A stretch of DNA of 64,000 bases from Streptomyces sp. AC558_RSS880 (GTDB lineage Bacteria > Actinomycetota > Actinomycetes > Streptomycetales > Streptomycetaceae): assembly GCF_019049255.1 (NCBI RefSeq), contig NZ_JAGMUJ010000061.1, positions 51,784-115,783 on the forward strand. The letters are read 5' to 3'. The notes under the pieces are model-generated. The model was not told the origin of the DNA. It searched no databases and saw only the letters and a program-made list of their open reading frames with translations. This document shows, in pieces, positions 37,019-46,866 of this stretch. How positions within the stretch are numbered: position 1 is the stretch's first letter; each line of letters starts with the position of its first letter. The position numbers and the translations under genes were made by a program.

Positions 37019-37837
37019 TCAGTGGTGTTCGGCGAGCGCGCCCTGGATGTACGAGCAGGCCAGCAGTACGAAGACGTACGCCTGGACGGCCTGCACGAAA
37101 AGTTCGAAGAGGATCATGACCATGGTCATGACGAAGGAGACGCCGGCTGCCGGGATCATCCAGCTGTTCAGCAGGTACCAGGAGGCGACGGTGAACATCA
37201 CCAGCATCAGGTGACCGGCGAACATGTTGGCGAAGAGTCGCACGGCGTGGGTGAACGGCCGGACCAGCAGGTTCGAGAAGAACTCGATGACCATGACCAG
37301 CGGCAGCACCGCACCCAGCGACTTGTCGTAGCCGGTCACGTTCTTGAAGAAGCCGACGAAGCCGTGCCGCTTGAAGGTCAGCCCCACCCAGATCAGCCAG
37401 ACGATCGCCGCGAGCACCATGGGGTACGCGATGATCGACGAGACCGGGAACTGGGCCAGCGGGATCACGGACCAGATGTTCATGATCCAGATGAAGAAGA
37501 ACAGCGAGACCATGAAGGGGACGTACTTCTCGCCCTCCTTCTTGCCGAGGGTCTCGTAGACGATGCCGCGACGGACGAAGTCGTAACCGGCTTCACCGAC
37601 CATCTGCAGCTTCCCCGGCACCACCTTGGCCCTGCCGAAAGCCGCGTAGAAGAAGCTGATGACGAGGAGGGTGGTGATGATGGCGAGCAGCATCACCTTG
37701 TTGAACTCGAACCCCCCGACCGTGGCGATCGGCTTGAAAAGGAACGAGTGCAGGCCCGGAGCCGGAAAGCCACACCCGTTGTCGGACATGATCCGACAAC
37801 TCCAGTCAAAGGCGAGCTGGGTCTGGTCAGCACTCAC
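37019..37837 (-). CDS. atpB: ATP synthase a subunit
   Basis: The 272-residue membrane channel subunit that passes protons to the c ring. About six membrane segments are visible. The essential Arg lies in LLVRPFTHAVRLFANMFAGHL near residue 208. The N-terminal sequence FPAPGLHSFLF is typical of actinobacteria. I chose the GTG at 37837 because AAGGAG lies six bases upstream; an earlier in-frame start at 37873 has no such site. It follows atpI after 225 bases. Confidence 0.97.
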   Translation of the reverse strand: MSADQTQLAFDWSCRIMSDNGCGFPAPGLHSFLFKPIATVGGFEFNKVMLLAIITTLLVISFFYAAFGRAKVVPGKLQMVGEAGYDFVRRGIVYETLGKKEGEKYVPFMVSLFFFIWIMNIWSVIPLAQFPVSSIIAYPMVLAAIVWLIWVGLTFKRHGFVGFFKNVTGYDKSLGAVLPLVMVIEFFSNLLVRPFTHAVRLFANMFAGHLMLVMFTVASWYLLNSWMIPAAGVSFVMTMVMILFELFVQAVQAYVFVLLACSYIQGALAEHH

Positions 37838-38062
37838 CGCGGGCTCCTTCGGCGTGACGCATAGGTACGGCAACCTCGTTGTGTCGGCGCGGCGCAGGGC
37901 CGCGGGTCGGCACCGGACAGGTGTTACGGATGTGGGGGCGGCTGGGGGGCATCAAGCCTCGCGAATGAGCAGGCGTCAGCTCGGATGCCCGCGCCCGCGA
38001 TGCCGCAGTTGGCACCGGACGATAGCAGGATCTCTCACGTGCCTTTATCCCGGCCCTATCCC

Positions 38063-38500
38063 TCACGACGAGTGCCCCGACTTGTCGGACTTCCCGCTCG
38101 TCGTCGACTCGGGCTCGACGTAGAGGATCTTGGCCTTCATGTGGGCACGGGTCTGCGCGGCGATCCAGGTCAGGGTGCCGGCGACCAGCGTGATCGCGAA
38201 GGCCTTGGGGTTGAACAGCGTGGTGTCCCTGAACACCGACAGGAAGATGAACAGCAGCAGGATCTGTGCCGCGTACAGCATCAAGCCCATCATCTGGAAG
38301 AGATGCGGGAGCGACCTGGCGGTGCGCTGCAGGACGTAGAGGCCGATCCCCATGAAGAGGATCACGACCACGGTCGCGGCGACCGCACCGATCGCCCCTT
38401 TGCCGCCGGCGACCACCGCACTGACGACGGCGGCTACCGCACCGACGGCAGCCGTGGGCACGGCGGCCTGGGCCAGGATCCGGACGTCGTTGGACGGCAT
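38063..38500 (-). CDS. atpI: AtpI-like protein, first gene of the atp operon
   Basis: A 145-residue membrane protein with four hydrophobic segments (about 10-30, 36-57, 70-95 and 100-120). Its position directly ahead of atpB and its length identify it as AtpI, which helps assemble the c ring or supply Mg in other bacteria. The tail is Ser/Lys-rich. The ATG at 38500 has GGAG ten bases upstream; longer starts would read through GC-rich DNA without a ribosome site. Sequence conservation in this family is low, so the name rests mainly on synteny. Confidence 0.9.
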   Translation of the reverse strand: MPSNDVRILAQAAVPTAAVGAVAAVVSAVVAGGKGAIGAVAATVVVILFMGIGLYVLQRTARSLPHLFQMMGLMLYAAQILLLFIFLSVFRDTTLFNPKAFAITLVAGTLTWIAAQTRAHMKAKILYVEPESTTSGKSDKSGHSS

Positions 38501-38812
38501 GGCGGCAACTCCGCTTTTCGCAGGGGGCAGGGTGTCGTCATGGACGAGCGTAGACCCCCGGGCCGAGTGAGAATTCCTCGCGCCGGTGAACCGTCGCACT
38601 GCGGTCCGTTGGCTCTATCCGGGGTTCTCGTGAACGGTATCACAAACTATTTGATGCAGTCTTTACCTGTCTGGCGTGCTCACCGTCACACATGAGAGTG
38701 AATCTGCACGCTCGAGCGAGAAGCTTGCCCCTTTGTCTGGTATTGGGGCGGTTCGTACACCCAACGGTGCCCCATAGGGGCCCCACGACTTGGCAATGCT
38801 CTAGTCGGATTC
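38501..38812. promoter_or_regulatory. Upstream region of the atp operon (312 bases)
   Basis: No gene is visible here. The stretch is less GC-rich than its surroundings, especially 38636-38680 (minus strand reads TCAAATAGTTTGTGATACCG), and this is the likely promoter zone of the atp operon. A short inverted repeat, GCCCC-ATA-GGGGC, lies at 38769-38781. It may help end the transcript of the upstream sugar transferase gene, whose stop is at 38813. Confidence 0.45.
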
Positions 38813-40132
38813 TTACCTTGACCGTGATCGGTCGGCCAGGTGTGCGCGAGGGCCGACGGCGGTCGCGCCGTTGACACCGGAGACACCCGCGGCGACCGGG
38901 GTGCGGTGGCCGTCGGCTGACTCCGGGTCCGCCGGGGTCGACGCGTCCGGGGCGGTGGCCGGGGCCGTCCGGCGGCGGCGGTAGCGCGGGGGCACGAAGG
39001 CCTCCGCCCAGCGCGGGGCGCGCGGGGTGAAGCGGGGCAGCAGAAGCAGGACGAGGCCGAGCGTGGAGAGGGTGACGACGCCCAGCACGATCCACATCGA
39101 CGCCGAGTTCACGGAGTAGGCCAGCGCACCGAAGGCGATCAGCGCCGACCAGAAGTACATGATCAGCACGGCCCGGCTGTGCGAGTGGCCGATCTCCAGC
39201 AGCCGGTGGTGCAGATGACCCCGGTCCGCCGCGAACGGCGACTGGCCGCGCCAGGTGCGCCGCACGATCGCCAGGATCAGGTCGGCGGCCGGGATCGCGA
39301 TGATCGTCAGCGGCATCACCAGCGGGATGTAGACCGGCACCATCTGGTGCACCGTGCTGCGCTCGGACCCGCCGAACAGGCTGTCCGGGTCCACCTGTCC
39401 CGTGATGGAGATCGCGCCCGCCGCCAGGACCAGACCGATCAGCATCGAGCCCGAATCACCCATGAAGATCCGCGCGGGGTGCATGTTGTGCGGCAGGAAG
39501 CCCAGGCACATGCCCATCAGGATGGCCGCGAACAGCGTCGCGGGGGCGGCGGCCTCGATGCCGTACGAGTACCAGATGCGGTAGGCGTACATGAAGAACG
39601 CGGCCGACGCGATGCACACCATGCCGGCGGCGAGGCCGTCGAGGCCGTCCACGAAGTTGACCGCGTTGATGGTGATGACGACCAGCGCCACCGTGAGCAG
39701 GGTGCCCTGCCACTGGGTGAGCGCGACCGTGCCGACGCCCGGGACCGGCAGCCACAGGATCGTCAGACCCTGCATGACCATCACACCGGCGGCGATCATC
39801 TGGCCGCCCAGCTTGATCAGCGCGTCGATCTCGAACTTGTCGTCCAGCACACCGATCAGCCAGATCAGCGCCGCCCCGGAGAGCAGCGCCCGCGGCTCGT
39901 TGGACCTCTCGAAGAGCTGGCCGAGGTTGGTGAGGTGGTCGGCGGCCAGCAGGCCCGCGCACAGGCCGAAGAACATGGCGATACCGCCGAGCCGCGGAGT
40001 GGGTTCCCGGTGCACGTCACGTGCCCGGATCTCCGGCATCGCCCCGGCCACGATCGCGAACTTCCGTACCGGCCCTGTCAGCAGGTACGTCACCGCGGCC
40101 GTGATGCAGAGCGTCAGCAGGTATTCACGCAC
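38813..40132 (-). CDS. Polyprenyl-phosphate sugar-1-phosphate transferase (WecA/TagO/MraY family)
   Basis: A 439-residue integral membrane enzyme that starts cell-wall glycopolymer assembly by moving a HexNAc-1-phosphate to the lipid carrier. About eleven membrane segments are present. Signature sequences are TPRLGGIAMF near 45, the Mg-binding pair in GVLDDKFEID near 95, NFVDGLDGLAAG near 155, GDSGSMLIG near 225 and the His-rich loop DRGHLHHRLLE. The last ~50 residues are a disordered Ala/Thr/Pro tail. I chose the GTG at 40132 (REYLLTLCIT) because GGGGA precedes it at five bases. An LCP glycopolymer ligase is encoded at 45439. Confidence 0.93.
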   Translation of the reverse strand: MREYLLTLCITAAVTYLLTGPVRKFAIVAGAMPEIRARDVHREPTPRLGGIAMFFGLCAGLLAADHLTNLGQLFERSNEPRALLSGAALIWLIGVLDDKFEIDALIKLGGQMIAAGVMVMQGLTILWLPVPGVGTVALTQWQGTLLTVALVVITINAVNFVDGLDGLAAGMVCIASAAFFMYAYRIWYSYGIEAAAPATLFAAILMGMCLGFLPHNMHPARIFMGDSGSMLIGLVLAAGAISITGQVDPDSLFGGSERSTVHQMVPVYIPLVMPLTIIAIPAADLILAIVRRTWRGQSPFAADRGHLHHRLLEIGHSHSRAVLIMYFWSALIAFGALAYSVNSASMWIVLGVVTLSTLGLVLLLLPRFTPRAPRWAEAFVPPRYRRRRTAPATAPDASTPADPESADGHRTPVAAGVSGVNGATAVGPRAHLADRSRSR

Positions 40133-40270
40133 GGGCTTCCCCACAGGTCTCGCTGGCCATCACAGCCCCACACCCTAGCGAGGCGCGCATATGAGTGGGG
40201 ACTTCCGGGTAGCGACGATGGTTGCACGCGTGACGGTGCGTCCGTGACGCCGACCCCGGAATCGGCCCGT

Positions 40271-41509
<1,239 letters not shown>

Positions 41510-41591
41510 AACGCCCAATGTAGGCCGCACACCCCGAAAACGCCCCCGCTGACGCACCTGACTGCGGCCGGCCGCCCCGGCACGCACCCGC

Positions 41592-42269
41592 CTACGCCCG
41601 AGCAGGAACCCCGGTCAACGCCGTCACCACCGGATCCAGCGCCTCGAATATCTCGTCCCCGATGGACCGGAAGAACGTCAGCGGCGCCCCGTACGGGTCG
41701 TACACCTCGTCCGCCTCGGCCGTCGGCGCCAGAAGCCACCCGCGTAGAGCCGCGGCAGCCCGCACCAGCGCCCGGGCGCGCATGACCAGCCCCTCGTCCA
41801 GCGGCGGCAGCGTCGCCGGGTCGATGGCGTCGACCAGCCGCGTGAACTCCTTCAGCGTGAACGTCCGCAGCCCCGCCGAATGCCCCATGGAGATGACCTG
41901 CGCCCGATGGTCCCGCGTGGCCGTCAGCACCAGGTCCGCCCGGATCACGTGCTCGTCCAGCAGCTCACGCCCCACGAACCCCGACGCGTCCGCCCCGAAC
42001 TCCGCCAGCACGGCCTCCGCGTTGGCCTCCATGGGCGCGCCCTCGTGCCCCCAGGTGCCCGCGCTCTCCACGATCAGCCCGCCGCCCAGGATCCCCAGCC
42101 GCTGGCTCACGAAATGCCGGGTCAGCCGCTCGGTGATGGGCGAGCGGCACACGTTTCCGGTACTGACGTGGAGGATGCGGAAGGTGTCGCGCGGAAACCC
42201 GAAGGTGGTCGTGATCTCCGCGCTGGATTCCCCGTTGCCTATGCCACGCCCCGACTCGGGGGCCGTCAA
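41592..42269 (-). CDS. Low-molecular-weight phosphotyrosine phosphatase homologue with Ser for the catalytic Cys
   Basis: A 225-residue cytoplasmic protein of the LMW-PTP fold, longer than the usual 150-160 because of an N-terminal extension and a C-terminal helical region. The P-loop reads HVSTGNVCRSPITERL; the family pattern C-x5-R has its nucleophile Cys replaced by S36 (AGT codon), while the second Cys C41 and R42 are kept. The general-acid loop DPYGAP is present near the C-terminus. It may therefore bind phosphate or phosphoprotein without ordinary catalysis. The TTG at 42269 overlaps the stop of the Sua5 gene (TTGA), implying coupling; it lacks other support. Confidence 0.85.
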   Translation of the reverse strand: MTAPESGRGIGNGESSAEITTTFGFPRDTFRILHVSTGNVCRSPITERLTRHFVSQRLGILGGGLIVESAGTWGHEGAPMEANAEAVLAEFGADASGFVGRELLDEHVIRADLVLTATRDHRAQVISMGHSAGLRTFTLKEFTRLVDAIDPATLPPLDEGLVMRARALVRAAAALRGWLLAPTAEADEVYDPYGAPLTFFRSIGDEIFEALDPVVTALTGVPARA

Positions 42270-42913
42270 TTCGCCACCTCGAGGTCGGGTACCACCTTGC
42301 GCAGCTCCTCCGGCGAGAGCGCGCCCTCGCGCAGTAGCACCGGCACGGGCCGGGTGACGTCGACGATCGAGGAGGGCACGTTGCCGGGCGTCGGACCGCC
42401 GTCCAGGTACACGGAGACGGAGTCGCCGAGCATCTCCTGCGCGGCGTCGCAGTTCTCCGGCGCCGGGTGGCCGGTCAGGTTCGCCGAGGACACGGCCATG
42501 GGCCCGACCTCGGTGAGCAGCTCGATGGCGACCGGGTGCAGCGGCATCCGCACGGCGACCGTGCCCCGGGTGTCCCCGAGGTCCCACTGGAGTGACGGCT
42601 GGTGCCTGGCGACCAGCGTCAGCGCGCCCGGCCAGAACGCGTCGACGAGTTCCCAGGCCATCTCGGAGAAGTCGGTGACCAGGCCGTGCAGGGTGTTCGG
42701 GGAGCCGATGAGGACGGGCGTGGGCATGTTGCGGCCCCGCCCCTTGGCCTCCAGCAGATCGGCGACGGCCTCCGAGGTGAACGCGTCGGCGCCGATCCCG
42801 TACACGGTGTCCGTCGGCAGCACCACAAGTTCGCCCCGGCGGACGGCGGAGGCGGCTTCGCGCAGACCGGTCGTGCGGTCGGTCGCGTCGTTGGTGTCGT
42901 ATCGCCGAGCCAT
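42266..42913 (-). CDS. L-threonylcarbamoyladenylate synthase (Sua5/YwlC/YrdC)
   Basis: A 215-residue enzyme that uses threonine, bicarbonate and ATP to make threonylcarbamoyl-AMP, the first step of the t6A37 tRNA modification. The YrdC domain has the opening LPTDTVYGIGADAF (about 33-46), KGRGRNMPTPVL and the basic pocket with SSANLTGHPAPENC. It is the short form without the Sua5 C-terminal domain. Its stop overlaps the TTG of the phosphatase-like gene. PrmC is encoded 53 bases upstream, so genes for translation quality cluster here. Confidence 0.95.
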   Translation of the reverse strand: MARRYDTNDATDRTTGLREAASAVRRGELVVLPTDTVYGIGADAFTSEAVADLLEAKGRGRNMPTPVLIGSPNTLHGLVTDFSEMAWELVDAFWPGALTLVARHQPSLQWDLGDTRGTVAVRMPLHPVAIELLTEVGPMAVSSANLTGHPAPENCDAAQEMLGDSVSVYLDGGPTPGNVPSSIVDVTRPVPVLLREGALSPEELRKVVPDLEVAN

Positions 42914-42966
42914 CTAGCGGGCCTCCTCGTACGGGTGCTGCTGGGGGGATGAAGTATGCGGGACGC

Positions 42967-43812
42967 TCACGGCAGCGCCTTGCGGGCGGTGGCGAACCGG
43001 GGGCGGTTGTTCAGGTCGGGGTGGTCGGCCGCGTCGGTCCAGCCGCGGTCCTCGGCGAAGATCCACGGCACCTGTCCGCCCTGGGTGTCGGCGTGCTCGA
43101 CGACGACCACCCCGCCGGGCCGCAGCAGCCGGTGCGCGGTGCGCTCCAGGCCGCGGATCAGGTCGAGCCCGTCCTCACCGGAGAACAGGGCCAGGTCGGG
43201 ATCGTAGTCGCGGGCCTCCGGCGCGACGTACTCCCACTCGGTGAGCGGGATGTACGGCGGATTGGAGACGACCAGGTCGACCTGGCCGTCGAGGTCCGGG
43301 AAGGCCGCCAGGGCGTCTCCCTGGCGCAGCTCGACCCGTGACCCCTCCATGTTCTTGCGGGTCCACGTCAGGGCGTCCTCGGACAGCTCCACGGCGTACA
43401 CGCGCGAGCGCGGCACCTCCTGGGCCAGCGCCAGCGCGATGGCGCCCGAGCCGGTGCACAGGTCGACGATGCACGGCTCGACGACGTCCATCGCGCGGAC
43501 GGCGTCTATCGCCCAGCCGACCACCGACTCGGTCTCGGGGCGCGGCACGAACACCCCCGGCCCGACCTGGAGCTCCAGGTAGCGGAAGTACGCGCGCCCG
43601 GTGATGTGCTGGAGCGGCTCGCGGGCCTCGCGGCGGGCGATGACCTCCCAGTACCGGGCGTCGAAGTCGGAGTCCTTCACGCGGTGCAGCTCGCCGCGCT
43701 TGACGCCGTGCACGAACGCGGCGAGCTCCTCCGCGTCGGTGCGCGGCGAGGGCACGCCGGCGTCGGCGAGCCGCTGGGTGGCCTGGGCCACCTCGGCGAG
43801 CAGCAGGTTCAC
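42967..43812 (-). CDS. prmC: PrmC (HemK), release-factor glutamine methyltransferase
   Basis: A 281-residue SAM-dependent enzyme that methylates the Gln of the GGQ motif in peptide-release factors. The helical N-terminal substrate domain (about 1-85) is followed by the SAM-binding motif VDLCTGSGAIALAL and the catalytic NPPYIPLTEW motif. It lies 27 bases after prfA, its substrate, and is surely co-transcribed with it. Length and motifs are normal. An old heme-biosynthesis assignment (HemK) is wrong. Confidence 0.97.
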   Translation of the reverse strand: MNLLLAEVAQATQRLADAGVPSPRTDAEELAAFVHGVKRGELHRVKDSDFDARYWEVIARREAREPLQHITGRAYFRYLELQVGPGVFVPRPETESVVGWAIDAVRAMDVVEPCIVDLCTGSGAIALALAQEVPRSRVYAVELSEDALTWTRKNMEGSRVELRQGDALAAFPDLDGQVDLVVSNPPYIPLTEWEYVAPEARDYDPDLALFSGEDGLDLIRGLERTAHRLLRPGGVVVVEHADTQGGQVPWIFAEDRGWTDAADHPDLNNRPRFATARKALP

Positions 43813-43839
43813 GACGGTCCTCCGGGCTGTCTACGGGGT

Positions 43840-44916
<1,077 letters not shown>

Positions 44917-45022
44917 CTTGGGCTCCTGCTGGTACGTGGGGGAAGGGGCGGGCGACCAAAAACGCCGGTCCCGGCCTGCCCCCGGGCGGGGGCGCGGCCG
45001 TGGACCGGCGGAATGGAGCTCG

Positions 45023-45244
45023 CTACTTCTTGGAGCCGGCGGCCTTGCCGAAGCGGGCCTCGAAGCGGGCCACACGGCCACCGGTGTCGAGGATCTTCTG
45101 CTTGCCCGTGTAGAACGGGTGGCACTCGGAGCAGACCTCGGCGCGGATGGCGCCGCCGGAGATCGTGCTGCGGGTGGTGAACGACGCGCCGCAGGTGCAG
45201 CTGACCTGCGTCTCGACGTACTCGGGGTGGATGTCGCGCTTCAA
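45023..45244 (-). CDS. rpmE: Ribosomal protein L31, zinc-binding type
   Basis: A 73-residue large-subunit protein. Four Cys residues that bind zinc are present: C16 and C18 in VSCTCG, and C38 and C41 in EVCSECHPFYTG. This makes it the C+ form that is exchanged for a Cys-free paralogue when zinc is scarce. The TTG at 45244 follows AGGAG at five bases and gives the standard N-terminus KRDIHPEYV. A sigma-R-type promoter lies upstream, which fits the known thiol-stress control of rpmE in S. coelicolor. Confidence 0.97.
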   Translation of the reverse strand: MKRDIHPEYVETQVSCTCGASFTTRSTISGGAIRAEVCSECHPFYTGKQKILDTGGRVARFEARFGKAAGSKK

Positions 45245-45347
45245 GGTGTCTCCTAGGTTCGGGAGGGCGCCGGGTCGCATCCGCGGGATGCGGGAGCGTG
45301 AACCGGGGCCGACTCACCAGTTTGCCAGGACTGGGGTCCTCTCCCAA

Positions 45348-45374
45348 AACCGGGGGTTGCCGTTGTTTGTTCCC
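45348..45374 (-). promoter_or_regulatory. Sigma-R-type promoter of rpmE
   Basis: On the minus strand, GGGAAC (45369-45374) is followed by exactly 18 bases and GTT (45348-45350), matching the sigma-R consensus GGAAT-N18-GTT with one change. It lies about 105 bases upstream of the rpmE start. In S. coelicolor, rpmE is a known member of the thiol-oxidative-stress regulon of SigR-RsrA. Confidence 0.75.
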
Positions 45375-45438
45375 CGCGGGCCGGTGGGGGCTTGTCGCGC
45401 CCGCGCGGCGGAGCCGCACATCGGTGCGGCCCGCGCCC
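45371..45438. repeat. Dispersed GC-rich Streptomyces repeat next to rpmE promoter
   Basis: The segment includes GCCGGTGGGGGCTTGTCGCG and a stem formed by CGGAGCCGCACATCGG with GTGCGGCC. I recognise this combination from many Streptomyces intergenic regions. It fills the gap between the LCP gene stop and the rpmE promoter and may end the LCP transcript. The -35 box of the rpmE promoter touches its edge. Repeat status rests on recall. Confidence 0.55.
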
Positions 45439-46539
45439 CTACCCGGCGTTGACCACGCCCTTCGCTTCGCCGGTGGCCGTGCCTTCGGTGGCCGACTTCG
45501 GGATCGACTCGTCGTTCCTCAGAGCGTCCCAGACCTGCCGGGCCTTGGCTTCCTCCACCAGGACCCGGTTGGCGTCGGCCGGGTCGTAGATCACCGGCAT
45601 GGTGATCATGTGCATGCCGGCGGGGGTGATGTCCTTCAAGCCGTCGGCGAAGGACATCAGGGAGTTCAGCGAGCCCAGGCCGGAGTCGGTGGTGACGGCC
45701 CGGGTGGCGGCGTCGGCGAGGCTGTACAGCTTCTTGGGGTCGGTGAGGACGCCGACCTCCCCGATCTGCCGCGCCAGGGCCCTGACGAAGGCCTGCTGGA
45801 GCTGGATGCGGCCGAGGTCGGAGCCGTCGCCGACGCCGTGCCGGGTGCGTACCAGGCCGAGGGCCTGTTCGCCGTCGAGCCGGTGGGTGCCGGCCTCGAG
45901 TTCCAGATGGCTGTCGGGGTCGTCGATGTCCTCGCCGGTGGTGACCTCGACGCCGCCGAGTTCGTCGATCAGCTTCCGGAAGCCGGTGAAGTCGACCTCC
46001 AGGTAGTGGTCCATGCGCAGGTCGGTGATCGACTCGACGGTCTTCACCGCGCAGGCCGCCCCGCCCGTGGCGTAGGCGGAGTTGAACATCACGCCGCTCG
46101 CCGCGGGGTGGGTGCCGCCGTCGGTGTCGGTGCACTCGGGGCGGTCGACGACGGTGTCGCGCGGGAGGGAGACCACGCTCGCCTTTTTGTGTCCCTCGTG
46201 GACGTGCACGATCATCGCCGTGTCGGAGCGGGCCGTTCCGTCGTCGGTGCCGCCGCCCAGCCTCTCGTTGCCGCCGGAGCGGGTGTCGGAGCCGAGGACG
46301 AGGATGTTCTCGGAGCCGTTGTCGGCCTTCTCCGGCCGGTCGGTGCCGAGGGCCTGGTCGATGTCGACGCTCTCGATGTTGCCGTTGAGCTCGAAGTACA
46401 GGTACCCGGCGCCGGTGCCGCCGAGGACGACGATGCCGGCGGCGGTCCAGGCCGCGGCCTTCAGGCCCGTGCGTCGCTTGTCACGCGTGGTGCGCCGGCG
46501 CCCCTTGCCCCGGCGGCCCGGTGTGCTCTCGGCAGACAT
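45439..46539 (-). CDS. LytR-CpsA-Psr (LCP) family glycopolymer transferase
   Basis: A 366-residue envelope protein. A basic cytoplasmic start (GRRGKGRRRTTRDKRRTG) precedes one membrane helix at about 28-48. The extracellular LCP domain holds the pyrophosphate-binding motifs ILVLGSDTRSGGNERLGG, RSDTAMIVHVHEGHKKASVVSLPRDT and the C-terminal LVRTRHGVGDGSDLGRIQLQQ. Such enzymes attach teichoic-acid-like polymers to peptidoglycan. The ATG at 46539 has GAGGAG three bases upstream. It may act in the same pathway as the sugar transferase at 38813. Confidence 0.94.
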   Translation of the reverse strand: MSAESTPGRRGKGRRRTTRDKRRTGLKAAAWTAAGIVVLGGTGAGYLYFELNGNIESVDIDQALGTDRPEKADNGSENILVLGSDTRSGGNERLGGGTDDGTARSDTAMIVHVHEGHKKASVVSLPRDTVVDRPECTDTDGGTHPAASGVMFNSAYATGGAACAVKTVESITDLRMDHYLEVDFTGFRKLIDELGGVEVTTGEDIDDPDSHLELEAGTHRLDGEQALGLVRTRHGVGDGSDLGRIQLQQAFVRALARQIGEVGVLTDPKKLYSLADAATRAVTTDSGLGSLNSLMSFADGLKDITPAGMHMITMPVIYDPADANRVLVEEAKARQVWDALRNDESIPKSATEGTATGEAKGVVNAG

Positions 46540-46817
46540 GTGCTCCTCGGCTCGTCCTCGGTCGGTTACCCCCCGCACTCGGTGTCAGACCCGGCCTTGG
46601 CAGCCGTACGACACCCGTCGTCCCGCCGTCGGGGCGAGCGGGGAAACGCGGGACAGGGTGGCACGGCGAGCTGTGCCGGGCCTGTGCGCGACCGGGTGTG
46701 AGGGGTTCCGCACGGAACCGGCGAACGCCCCGCTGACCTGCGCGTCGGCCGAAGGGGACGGACGGCTCGTTCCCGGGCTCGACGGACGTCGTTGTGGCGA
46801 AGCTCTCACCGCACGCG
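46540..46817. other. Gap between the LCP gene and the rho terminator
   Basis: Together with the terminator at 46818-46849 this makes a 327-base space between rho and the LCP gene. I see no gene. It should hold the LCP promoter, but no convincing -10/-35 pair stands out. Confidence 0.4.
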
Positions 46818-46849
46818 AAAGGGCCGCTCCCCGGCGGGAGCGGCCCTTT
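46818..46849 (-). terminator. Strong terminator after rho
   Basis: AAAGGGCCGCTCCC (46818-46831) pairs perfectly with GGGAGCGGCCCTTT (46836-46849) around a CGGC loop. It lies 18 bases beyond the rho stop. The A and T ends make it work in either direction. Termination of rho by an intrinsic, Rho-independent site is sensible. Confidence 0.9.
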
Positions 46850-46866
46850 CGGTGGAAGGCGCGACG

